DNA from: Jejuia rubra
GTDB lineage: Bacteria; Bacteroidota; Bacteroidia; Flavobacteriales; Flavobacteriaceae
DNA: 64,000 nt
Direction: 5' to 3'
Assembly: GCF_042684665.1 (NCBI RefSeq)
Contig: NZ_JBHULY010000013.1
Location: 1 to 64,000 of the forward strand
The notes under the pieces are model-generated. The model was given only the letters and a program-made list of their open reading frames with translations. It searched no databases and was not told where the DNA came from. Each line of letters opens with the position of its first letter. Position 1 is the stretch's first letter. Below are positions 44,395 through 52,244 of this stretch, piece by piece. A program made the position numbers and the translations under genes.

Positions 44395-46278
44395 TTACAA
44401 CTCACTTAAAAACTGGAATAGGTCGGTGTTTTTGTCCAAATTGAGTTTCTTTTTCAATCTGTACTTTGACTTTGAGACACTGTCAGGAAGTACATTTAGC
44501 ATAGAAGCAATTTCCTTGGTGGATAAATTCATGCGTAAAAACGAGGCCAATCGCATTTCTTTTTCACTAATTTCCGGATAGATAGATTTTATCTTTTGAT
44601 CAAAATTATTGTGTACCTCAATAAAATAGGATTTGAATACTTCCCAATCCTTATCCTCTGCATTTTCCTTTTTCAAGAGCATTGCCAGTCGCCTAAATAC
44701 CATTTTGAACAATTCAGGTGATTCCTCAATTTTTTCAAGATTTTCCTTTAACTCCTGGATAAAAGTGTTTTTTTGAACCAAATGTAACGTTTGCGATGCA
44801 AGTTCCTTCTTCTTAAATTCCAATTTCTGTTTGTATATGGCTTCCTGTTTTTCGCGTTCTAATCTATTTTTCCGAATGTTTTGTTTGAATACCAAATAAA
44901 GTAAGATGGATAAGGCGATAAATGCAAACATACCGAAGGCATACAACCCTTTTTTAAGGGTTCCTATTTCTACCTTTTGATTCAGGTTTTGAATAGTCTT
45001 TTGTTGCAAATCTAAAGCGGCTTCCTTCTTCTCGATATCGAATAGTACCTGAAGTTCGTTTATCTTATTGGTTTTCTCAATATTGTAGATGCTGTCGCTA
45101 ATGGATTTATGCTTTTCTAGATAATAAAGGGCTTTTTTGAAATCACCTGTTTCTTGATGAATTTTGTGTAGTGTCTTATAGGCCTCACTTATATCCTGAT
45201 TTAGATTGTCCCTTGAAGCTATGTCAAGGGCTTGCTGTGCGTATGTTTTAGCTTTCTCATAACTCTTTTCATAGATACTAATATCGCTTAACCCCAATAG
45301 GATTGAGGCCACTGATATATGGTTATCTAAAGTGCTGGACCTTCTTAAGCCATTGATGTAATGTGTTTTAGCTTCGGTATATTTTCCAATATCAAACTTA
45401 AGGTCTCCTAGAAAACTAAGAGCGGCCACTTCCATCCCAGTATTGTTAATGGTTTTAGCCAATTTGACGGCATTTTCTAAATAAAAAGAGGCGCTATCTA
45501 TATGTTTAGGAGCATTCTTGCCATAATCATAACCCAGTTCCCGGTAGGCTTTGCATAAAAAGTAATTGTCATTCTTGGTTCTATAAATTGCAATGCAGTT
45601 TCTAAAGGATTTTCGGGCTTCGGCAGATGAACCGGTTATGGATTGCACCATAGCAAGACTTAATAAAGCATCGGCATACCTCAGGGTGTCTTTGTTTTTA
45701 TAGATAGATGCTTCTTTGAGTGTGTTTTTTAGCGATAACAAAAACTGCCCCTGCTCGGAGTAAATACTTCCCCTAAGACCATAAATATCTGCTATTCTCA
45801 CAGTATCATTGGCCTCTATATATTTTTCATAGGCCAGATCGTTGTAGTACATGGCACTATCATATTGTACCAAATCCTTAAAATTTATGGCCTTGTTATG
45901 AAGTATCAAACCCATGGAATTGACATTGTTTGCCTTTTCAAAAAGCTTTAAGGATTGATCGTATGCAATATTGGAACTATCGTATTTGCTCATATTGGAA
46001 TATGCAATTCCCAGCCTTTGGTACCCCCTAGCAATTCCGTATCCATAATTTAGTTCTTTTGATTCTGAAATGGCCATTTTGGCATAGTCCACAGCCTGCT
46101 TAGGCTCATTATAAGCGAATTGATACCAGAGGTTATCCAAAATTTCAACTCTTACCGTATCCTTTTTTGAGGATTTCAGACGTTGAAGTAAATAATCAAT
46201 CTCAGTATCAGATTTATTCTGGGCAACGCTAGAAAGGCTGCATCCCATGAAAATCATTAGAAGAAATCTCAAGACCAT
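44395..46278 (-). CDS. TPR-transmembrane-HTH regulator, paralogue 1
   Basis: A 627-residue protein. Signal or anchor sequence at 1-19 (FLLMIFMGCSLSSVAQ), then tetratricopeptide repeats over about 30-380, a single membrane helix near 425-445 (GLYAFGMFAFIALSILLYLVF), a coiled coil, and a C-terminal LuxR/GerE-like helix-turn-helix (KEMRLASFLRMNLSTKEIASMLNV ... SKSKYRLKKKL). This architecture is a common flavobacterial type in which a periplasmic TPR domain senses something and the cytoplasmic HTH binds DNA. It is 12 bases after its paralogue, in one operon, divergent from the cytolysin. Confidence 0.88.
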   Translation of the reverse strand: MVLRFLLMIFMGCSLSSVAQNKSDTEIDYLLQRLKSSKKDTVRVEILDNLWYQFAYNEPKQAVDYAKMAISESKELNYGYGIARGYQRLGIAYSNMSKYDSSNIAYDQSLKLFEKANNVNSMGLILHNKAINFKDLVQYDSAMYYNDLAYEKYIEANDTVRIADIYGLRGSIYSEQGQFLLSLKNTLKEASIYKNKDTLRYADALLSLAMVQSITGSSAEARKSFRNCIAIYRTKNDNYFLCKAYRELGYDYGKNAPKHIDSASFYLENAVKLAKTINNTGMEVAALSFLGDLKFDIGKYTEAKTHYINGLRRSSTLDNHISVASILLGLSDISIYEKSYEKAKTYAQQALDIASRDNLNQDISEAYKTLHKIHQETGDFKKALYYLEKHKSISDSIYNIEKTNKINELQVLFDIEKKEAALDLQQKTIQNLNQKVEIGTLKKGLYAFGMFAFIALSILLYLVFKQNIRKNRLEREKQEAIYKQKLEFKKKELASQTLHLVQKNTFIQELKENLEKIEESPELFKMVFRRLAMLLKKENAEDKDWEVFKSYFIEVHNNFDQKIKSIYPEISEKEMRLASFLRMNLSTKEIASMLNVLPDSVSKSKYRLKKKLNLDKNTDLFQFLSEL

Positions 46279-46290
46279 AATCTAAAATTC

Positions 46291-48180
46291 TTATAAGGCA
46301 TTAAGGAAATGATTCAAATCGGTATCCTTATCCAAAACCAGTTTCTTTTTCAATCGATACTTGCTTTTCAGTACACTTTCGGGCAATACATTGAGCATTG
46401 AAGCGATTTCCTTGGTGGACAAATTCATCCGTAAAAAAGAGGCCAAGCGCATTTCTTTTTCGGTAATATCTGGATACACCTCTTTAATTTTATGGTCAAA
46501 ATTATTATGCACTTCCGTAAAATAGGATTTAAACACTTCCCAATCTTTATCCTCCGCACTTTCCTTTTTCAAAAGCATCACCAATCTTCTGAACTCAACT
46601 TTAAATAATTCAGGAGACCGTTTTATTTTTTCCAAATTATCCTTCAACTCTTGGATAAAAGTATTTTTTTGAACCAAATGCAGTGTTTGTGTGGCCAATT
46701 CTTTTTTCTTAAACTCGATTTCCTGTTTGTAAATAGCCTCCTGTTTTTCGCGCTCTGTCCGGTTCTTTTTTATTCTTTGTCTAAACCCAAAATATAGTAG
46801 TCCTGAAACGGCAATGAATGTAAACATGCCTCCTGCATATAGCCCATTTCTTAAATTACTGATTTCAACTTCCTGGTTCAGGTTTTCAATTGTTTTGGCC
46901 TTAAAAGCCAGCTCCGTTTCCTTTTTTTCAGTTTCGTAGCTTATTTGGAGTTTTTCGATCTGTTTGGATTTTTCAATGTTATAAATACTATCACTTAAAC
47001 TGCCCACCCGTTTTCTGTCCGATAATGCCTTTACATAGTTCCCCATCTTTTCATAAACGAGGGACCTCTGCTCTAGGGCAGATTTCAGTTCATCGTTGAT
47101 GTTGAGGGAGTCGCATAGTTTTATAGAAGTATTTAGTATTTTCAGGGCATTGGAGTAATCGCTCATGAGCCAGTAGGTTTCTCCAATTTGATTTAAACCT
47201 ACCACCCGGTTGAGAAATGATTGGTCATAAACCAAATAGTCCTGCTGTTTGTTAAAATTTTCCAAGGCCAGCCGGTATCTCTTTTGGTCTTTGTATGTAT
47301 CCGCTAAATTCCCATAGGCATTTACAAGATTATCTTTGATATCATGAACCTTGCTCAGTTGAATACTTTTCTCGTAATATTTGATGGCTTCTTCGTGGTT
47401 TTCCAAAAAATGGTAGGTGTTGCCAATATCATTCAAGGTATATGCTTCGAAAAGATTATCATCGGTTTTTTTATAAATATCCAGCGCTTTAAAAAGATAT
47501 TCCAAAGCTTGTTCAAAACTGTTTTGTTTCGCATTAAGTTTACTAATATTTCGGTAAACATCTGCTCTTCTGTAAATATCCCTGTCAATGGTGTCCAAAA
47601 CTCTGATGGCTTCCAAATAGCCCTCCATGGCTTTTAAATAATCGCCTTGTTCATAATAATGGTAAGCCCTGTTGTTGATAGTCACACCGTAATTAAGAAA
47701 ATCGTTCTCTTTAAGATTGATTTTGGCAACGCTATCCATAAGCTTAATAGCCTTTATGTAATTGCCCTTTTCTCCTTCGATGACCGAAATATTTGCCATG
47801 GCACTCGCAACCATTAAGTTGCTGTTGTACTTTTTTGCATTTGCTAAGGTTTTCTCGTAGTAATATATTGCAGAATCGTTCTCTTTTGTGGTGAGATAAT
47901 AATTTCCATTAAGAAAATTTCCAGTTATAATTCCTGTTTCATAATTTTCTTTTGTGGAAAGGGACAAAACCCTTTCGGCATATTGTTTTGACTTTTTTGT
48001 ATTCCTATATAAATAGAAATCAAAAATATCGGACAACACAGAAACTTTACCTGATATGCTCTTCTGGTTTTCGAACAATGAATTTAAACTATCAACTTCT
48101 TTTTCGCTTTGAGCATATCCGGAAGAACAAAAGACGAAAATCATTAACAAAAAAAGTGGGTTAAGGTTCTTCATTTTCAA
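46291..48180 (-). CDS. TPR-transmembrane-HTH regulator, paralogue 2
   Basis: A 629-residue paralogue of the downstream gene with the same order: signal (FLLMIFVFCSSGYAQ), TPR array, one membrane helix (GLYAGGMFTFIAVSGLLYFGF), coiled coil, HTH. From KKKELATQTLHLVQKNTFIQ to the end, the two proteins are nearly identical, while their TPR halves differ considerably. Thus they likely bind similar DNA but respond to different cues. It is the first gene of the pair, and its start faces the cytolysin gene across 302 bases. Confidence 0.88.
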   Translation of the reverse strand: MKMKNLNPLFLLMIFVFCSSGYAQSEKEVDSLNSLFENQKSISGKVSVLSDIFDFYLYRNTKKSKQYAERVLSLSTKENYETGIITGNFLNGNYYLTTKENDSAIYYYEKTLANAKKYNSNLMVASAMANISVIEGEKGNYIKAIKLMDSVAKINLKENDFLNYGVTINNRAYHYYEQGDYLKAMEGYLEAIRVLDTIDRDIYRRADVYRNISKLNAKQNSFEQALEYLFKALDIYKKTDDNLFEAYTLNDIGNTYHFLENHEEAIKYYEKSIQLSKVHDIKDNLVNAYGNLADTYKDQKRYRLALENFNKQQDYLVYDQSFLNRVVGLNQIGETYWLMSDYSNALKILNTSIKLCDSLNINDELKSALEQRSLVYEKMGNYVKALSDRKRVGSLSDSIYNIEKSKQIEKLQISYETEKKETELAFKAKTIENLNQEVEISNLRNGLYAGGMFTFIAVSGLLYFGFRQRIKKNRTEREKQEAIYKQEIEFKKKELATQTLHLVQKNTFIQELKDNLEKIKRSPELFKVEFRRLVMLLKKESAEDKDWEVFKSYFTEVHNNFDHKIKEVYPDITEKEMRLASFLRMNLSTKEIASMLNVLPESVLKSKYRLKKKLVLDKDTDLNHFLNAL

Positions 48181-48482
48181 GAAAATTAGCTTCTGCTAAG
48201 TTAAATATTATATCAATCCATATAACGCGCGCCGATTTCGCCCAAAAAGCCCTTGTCCATAGCTTGTCCATACTTTTTGTGTCCATGTCTTTTCAATAAA
48301 TATTTTTAAATAACTGAAAATCAATTAAATAAAAATAAATTCTGTGATTTTAAAAATGGCTTGTCCTATGCAAAATGAAGCCTCGTTTTGATGTGTTGTC
48401 CCCGTTTTGTCCACCCTTAAAATTATATTTTACTCGTTTTCATGGTTAGGTTTGGAGTGTTGAATCTAAAAAATATAACATT
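48181..48482. promoter_or_regulatory. divergent regulatory region with TTGTCC direct-repeat pairs
   Basis: TTGTCC occurs at 48253 and 48264, and again at 48396 and 48407, both pairs with 11-base spacing (one helical turn). Further single copies are at 48361 and, as TGTCC, near 48281. The downstream pair is centred about 45 bases before a TAGGTTTG -7 box (48447-48454), a normal place for an activator site. All copies face the cytolysin gene. Confidence 0.6.
48447..48454 (+). promoter_or_regulatory. TAnnTTTG promoter box for the cytolysin gene
   Basis: TAGGTTTG, 29 bases before the ATG at 48483. No good -33 TTG is present, as might be expected for an activator-dependent promoter. Confidence 0.5.
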
Positions 48483-50030
48483 ATGAAAACCCAGTTATTA
48501 ACAATCAAACCCCTTTTTAAAGTGACCTGCTTTACCATTCTTCTACTATGTTTTGCATGTAGTAAGGATGAAATTACCGACCCGGGACCAAAAACAAACC
48601 CTGAGGCGATGGATATTAAGGATTACGTAGCCAATTTAAGCTACAATGCTAGTTCCATGCTAAACGTTCAAGATACAGGAGGACAACCCTCAGAACGCTC
48701 GCTTACAAGCAACAGAAACGCTTCGCCGACCAATAGTCTTGGTTATACTACAACCTGTAATACTAAAAAGTATAGCTTGGAAACTAATTTTGACGATGTG
48801 GCTATTTTGCGCCCTACCAATGGCATCATTTGGCCCGGAGCCTTAGTTGTAGGTAATCAAGGCATGTTGGACGGCATGCCAGACCCTATTACTTTGGACA
48901 GATCGCCTGTTACATTAAGATTGGACCTACCAGGAATGGGAGAGCAGGGGACTATAGTTGTGGAGGACCCAAGAAACTCAAACGTACAATCCAGCATTGA
49001 CGGTGCCCTAGAGTGGTGGAACGCTAATGCCTATCAGGAAGGCTATGTCAATGCCGCCAACTCTACCTATCAAGCCAATACATCTTATTCTTCAAAACAG
49101 TTGAGTTTGGATGTAGGATTAAATGTGGAGTGGGCCAACGGCTCGGTAGCTTCCCAATTGGAGTACGAATCCAGCACAACAAAACGTGTTGCGGCCATGG
49201 TTTACAAACAAGTATTTTATACGGTTACTATGGATACTCCTGATTCATCAGATAGCGTATTTGGACCAGAAGTTACATTGGCCCAAGTTGAAGGCGCTAT
49301 GGATTCTGATACCCCGCCAGCATATATCAATTCTGTGTCTTACGGCCGAATCATTATGTTCAGAATGGAAACCACCGATATGCGCAAGTCCATCGATTTG
49401 GATTTGGTCTTGGAATATGCCACCGGTGCTGCTAACGGCTCGGGTACAGTGAATTCAGAATATGACGAGGTATTGAAAAAATCGAGCATCACTGTGGTGA
49501 CTATCGGAGGTAATGCTGAAGTGGCTTCCGAAGCCGTTACTGCCAATGGTTTTGCATCCTTAAAACATATCATTACAGGTGAAAATGCTGTGTATAGCCG
49601 AAACAACCCAGGTGTGCCCATCGCCTATACCATTAGATATTTAAAGGACAACACTTTTGCGAAAATGGGTTACACCACGGATTATAGCATTGTGGATTGC
49701 AGCACCAAAGCGTATTCCCATGCCAATGCCATTGTGGACAACAATTTTGGACAGGATGCCAGATTCCGTTTTCAATACAAGAAAAAGGGTTCACAAACTA
49801 TTGCATATACCAATTGGATAAAAGTAAAGAAAAATGATCCGCCGGCTACTTCAAGACCGCCAAGCGGTGCGCATAACGTAAAAGTCCAATTTGAACTTTG
49901 GGATATCACCTGGAAATACCTCGGAGAGTTTAGTGAGGGCTATATGGAGAGCGACGAGAAATACGAAGTTTACTGTTCAAAGAAAAATGTAATCGGCATT
50001 TGCACGCAGGTGTCCGTAAGACGAAAGTAA
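48483..50030 (+). CDS. surface lipoprotein of the thiol-activated (cholesterol-dependent) cytolysin family
   Basis: A 515-residue pore-forming protein homologue. Leader with Cys26 followed by SKDE, which fits the Bacteroidetes lipoprotein export signal, so it is probably anchored on the outer surface. The core follows perfringolysin order: NTKKYSLETN (93-102), WPGALVV (117-123), ITLDRSPVTLRLDLPGM (136-152), KQVFYTVTMD, YINSVSYGR (281-289), the paired Gly342-Gly343 in VVTIGGN, and PGVPIAYTIRYLKDN (377-390). A domain-4-like end (about 402-515) is present, but the undecapeptide position reads ELWDITWKYLG (471-481) without Cys, and the terminal loop motif WGTTLYP is missing. Target membrane therefore unknown. 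Confidence 0.88.
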   Translation: MKTQLLTIKPLFKVTCFTILLLCFACSKDEITDPGPKTNPEAMDIKDYVANLSYNASSMLNVQDTGGQPSERSLTSNRNASPTNSLGYTTTCNTKKYSLETNFDDVAILRPTNGIIWPGALVVGNQGMLDGMPDPITLDRSPVTLRLDLPGMGEQGTIVVEDPRNSNVQSSIDGALEWWNANAYQEGYVNAANSTYQANTSYSSKQLSLDVGLNVEWANGSVASQLEYESSTTKRVAAMVYKQVFYTVTMDTPDSSDSVFGPEVTLAQVEGAMDSDTPPAYINSVSYGRIIMFRMETTDMRKSIDLDLVLEYATGAANGSGTVNSEYDEVLKKSSITVVTIGGNAEVASEAVTANGFASLKHIITGENAVYSRNNPGVPIAYTIRYLKDNTFAKMGYTTDYSIVDCSTKAYSHANAIVDNNFGQDARFRFQYKKKGSQTIAYTNWIKVKKNDPPATSRPPSGAHNVKVQFELWDITWKYLGEFSEGYMESDEKYEVYCSKKNVIGICTQVSVRRK

Positions 50031-50060
50031 ACTCATAAATTATTTAAGTTAGTTTGTACG

Positions 50061-50108
50061 GCCGGTACCTAAAGTTGCGATTCAACAACTTGGTACTGGC
50101 TGTTTTTT
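50061..50108 (+). terminator. terminator of the cytolysin gene
   Basis: GCCGGTACC ... GGTACTGGC stem with an internal AGTTG/CAACT pairing, followed by TGTTTTTT. Confidence 0.85.
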
Positions 50109-50178
50109 AATTCCTGCGTGGTCGCTGAGCGGAGTCGAAGCGCAAGCAGGAATCTCAATAGGGTAATTATTAAGTTTT

Positions 50179-50471
50179 GGGCGCCTGCCTACCTGTGGTA
50201 TCGCGGGCAGGTTACCCTTTATAAGTATTTGGGCGTCCCCCTCGATACCATTACCGAAAGTTGCAAGAAACAGTCGTCCTCGGGTCGGGCAAGGAGTTTA
50301 TCTTGAGCACAGTCGAAAGGCTATATCTTTTTTGTTGGGTTACACCCAAGCCTCATTACGAACGTAGTGAAGCAATCTCTAAGCCCAAACAGATTACTTC
50401 GGTCATGCTTCCCTCGTAATGACGGCGTATTTGCTAAAAACAAAAAGGGATGCCACTTCAATCCCTAACGC
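50179..50471 (-). repeat. dispersed element, GCGTTA/TAACGC family, copy C with insertions
   Basis: On the minus strand it runs from GCGTTAGGGATTGAAGTGGC (50471) through ATCCCTTTTT, AAAAAAGATATAGC near 50325, CCCGACCC near 50290 and GGGTAAC (about 50216) to GCGCCC. It is longer than copies A and B because a CTTTCGACTGTGCTC stretch follows GATATAGC, and CTGCCCGCGATACC...GCAGG separates GGGTAAC from GCCC. Confidence 0.8.
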
Positions 50472-50575
50472 ACCACTCAAACGCACAGCCTCCCCCGAAC
50501 CCCTCCATCCGCGTGTCGCCGAAGCTTTAGCGGAGGCACAGGAGGGGAACCTTACTCAAACTCAATACCTTTCAA

Positions 50576-50606
50576 GACCTGTCAGGTTTTTAAAACCTGA
50601 TAGGTC
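50576..50606. repeat. ACCTTG-type palindromic repeat, variant
   Basis: GACCTGTCAGG and CCTGATAGGTC flank a T/A-rich centre, the same layout as the ACCTTGTAGG family at 34442, 62712 and 63665. Confidence 0.7.
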
Positions 50607-50846
50607 TCCAATCTTGCCACAAGAGTAAGTATTCTTAAATCCGTCATTTTCTATCCCTCAGGATAGCCTCGTCAGTTCCTATTTTTTAGGAAACGAGTTT
50701 GTTGATAATTACGCATACGTACGTATTGATTTTTTGACATAAAATAACGAACTTCGCTTATCGAACAATTAAGTTCATTAAAATGCAACTATATCTAACC
50801 GTTAGCAAATATTTGATTTCATTATTTTCACAAAAATTTATAGATA

Positions 50847-51389
50847 TTGAATAACATTACTGCTTATAAGACCGAACTCCTCGATACTGGAACTAAGAAG
50901 CTTCAATATCTTTTTGAAAGCAAAGGAAATCAATCAATAATTAAAGCCATTGAATATACACCAGTTACTAAAAGAGATGGTAGAACAGTATATAATTTGG
51001 GTTTCGGGGATTATGATGAAGAAACTGGTACAATTCTTGACGATATTAATAGTAATAATGGTGATATGTGGAAAGTTTTTAGTACGGTTTTAAATACTGT
51101 GCCAAAATTTTTTCAAGAAAATAAAAATTCAGCTATTTGGGTTCAGGGTAGTGATAGTGCTGAAGATTTTATGGCACTTTGTCAACCGACTTGTGCTAAA
51201 AATTGTGATGAGGAATGTCGTAACTTTAATAGAAGAATTAAGACATATAGATACTATGTCAATAAGAATTTTGTTGAATTAAGTAAAGAATATGTCTTTT
51301 TTGGATTAACGAATGGAGAAAAACCAGATTTTGTTCAATATATCCCTGAAAATGAGTATATTGGAATTTTGGTTTTTAAGAAAAAATAA
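50847..51389 (+). CDS. DUF6934-like protein with a four-cysteine insert
   Basis: A 180-residue protein with a TTG start (no ATG fits). The pattern VYNLGFGDYDEETGTI (48-63), NNGDMWKVFSTVL (70-82), WVQGSD (98-103) matches DUF6934 as I know it, a Bacteroidetes family of unknown function. After GSD comes an unusual segment with Cys112, 116, 120 and 124, each four residues apart, then NRRIKTYRYYVNK. The gene is AT-rich, and with the following 56-codon gene is bracketed by an 11-bp inverted repeat, suggesting a transferred pair. Confidence 0.68.
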   Translation: MNNITAYKTELLDTGTKKLQYLFESKGNQSIIKAIEYTPVTKRDGRTVYNLGFGDYDEETGTILDDINSNNGDMWKVFSTVLNTVPKFFQENKNSAIWVQGSDSAEDFMALCQPTCAKNCDEECRNFNRRIKTYRYYVNKNFVELSKEYVFFGLTNGEKPDFVQYIPENEYIGILVFKKK

Positions 51390-51399
51390 GCTAACTTTG
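51369..51399 (+). promoter_or_regulatory. promoter TTG-N20-TAACTTTG for the small downstream gene
   Basis: TTG at 51369-51371 and TAACTTTG at 51392-51399 fit both flavobacterial promoter elements at the ideal spacing. The predicted transcription start (about 51404) falls inside the adjacent perfect inverted repeat. Confidence 0.6.
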
Positions 51400-51444
51400 T
51401 GGTATACTTTAAAGTAAAACTTGTTTTACTTTAAAGTATACCAC
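51399..51444. repeat. perfect 22-bp inverted repeat with 2-base loop
   Basis: Left arm 51399-51420 (GTGGTATACTTTAAAG...), loop TT, right arm 51423-51444 (...CTTTAAAGTATACCAC), with no mismatch. It starts 10 bases after the DUF6934 stop and ends 15 bases before the next ATG. It could be an operator, a hairpin in the mRNA, or both. Confidence 0.95.
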
Positions 51445-51459
51445 TAGCACAAATAAAAA

Positions 51460-51630
51460 ATGGAACGAAAAAAACAAATATTAAAAGCAAAGAAAGTCCT
51501 CTCTATGTCAAAGTCGACAAAGAAGAGAATATCTGTTATTGCCAAAGATATTAAAGGAAAGGAATTGTTCCCTGAAAAAGTTGATTTGGCAAAAAAGTCA
51601 CTAAGTAATCTTAAATCACTTCCGATTTAA
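51460..51630 (+). CDS. small basic protein, 56 residues
   Basis: ATG 51460 to TAA 51630: MERKKQILKAKKVLSMSKST, then a basic helix, KGKELFPEKVDLAKKSL and a short end (SNLKSLPI). It is Lys-rich and predicted helical. Its own promoter and its position after a DUF6934-like gene suggest a partner protein, possibly a DNA- or nucleic-acid-binding antitoxin-like regulator acting on the palindrome before it. That function is inference; only the intact frame and context are seen. Confidence 0.6.
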   Translation: MERKKQILKAKKVLSMSKSTKKRISVIAKDIKGKELFPEKVDLAKKSLSNLKSLPI

Positions 51631-51645
51631 GAACATTTGCTAACG

Positions 51646-52244
51646 ACGTATATAAAAAATAACGAGATAAGCGCATTCCAGATGGTTTGCGTTTTTTTAT
51701 TAACACTAATCAGAAAACCAGTATCACTGACAACGCTACTTTTCATATCCAAAACCAATAAGCGTACCCCAAAATTCTTCAACAAAAAATTCCCAATCCC
51801 CGTGTCATCATCATTTCAAAAACCAAATCATGCCCGCATACTTGAAAGGACAAAAAATAGAGTTGCCCGCCAGCGTCTGCTGATGCACTCAATCCAATTA
51901 ATTCAAAAATAGTTTGGCTCATTTGTATTATGCCATGAAAGATATTGCAAGCAGAAGTGTTCGTCAGACGAAAAAAAAGCGTTGCACAAGTCCTTAACTC
52001 CTCTTTCTTTGAATTTTTTTAATGAAAATTGAAATTCATTCTCCTCTTTACATCCCGATAGCTATCGGGAGAGGAGAGCTAAATGAGGTAATAAATTCAG
52101 GAATCTTTAAAATTCTGCTAAATTTTATCAAATATGGGCTCCTCCCTTTTCAAAAGGGAGGAAAATTTCGATGACATCGAAATTAGGAGGGTTGCTATAA
52201 AACTCTTCCAAACATCTATGTATCACAACTGCGACTGAGACTGC
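51646..52244. other. 599-bp region without a supported gene
   Basis: Contains a TCCCGATAGCTATCGGGA palindrome (52053-52070, the same core as inside copy A at 14482) and two adjacent perfect hairpins: CCTCCCTTTT-C-AAAAGGGAGG (52141-52161) and AATTTCGAT-GAC-ATCGAAATT (52164-52184). The 91-codon frame at 51637-51912 starts with TTG inside the cassette end repeat and looks like chance. Confidence 0.6.

Larger units (their letters stand above)
50109..50799. repeat. patch of nested dispersed repeats without genes
   Basis: Contains a REP-like stem (TTCCTGCG ... CGCAAGCAGGAA, 50110-50154), copy C of the GCGTTA family, GGAGGGG/CCCCTCC segments, and an ACCTGTCAGG palindrome at 50576-50606. Reading frames here run through repeats and are not credible genes. 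Confidence 0.75.
50800..51645. mobile_element. possible gene cassette bounded by CGTTAGCAAAT inverted repeats
   Basis: CGTTAGCAAAT at 50800-50810 and its perfect reverse complement ATTTGCTAACG at 51635-51645 enclose the DUF6934-like gene, the palindrome and the small basic gene. No integrase or transposase is present, and the ends do not match the GTTRRRY integron core exactly. Inference only. Confidence 0.35.

Noticed and set aside
50419..50628. ORF of 69 codons in the intergenic region
   Set aside because: It runs through the GCGTTA element and an ACCTGTCAGG palindrome; no protein-like composition outside repeats.
50800..51645. Integron attC site at the cassette ends
   Set aside because: The ends (GTTAGCA/TGCTAAC) do not fit the GTTRRRY and RYYYAAC cores exactly, and no integrase is in the window; kept only as a weak cassette suggestion.
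51637..51912. ORF of 91 codons after the small basic gene
   Set aside because: It starts with TTG inside the cassette end repeat, has no promoter, and resembles no protein.
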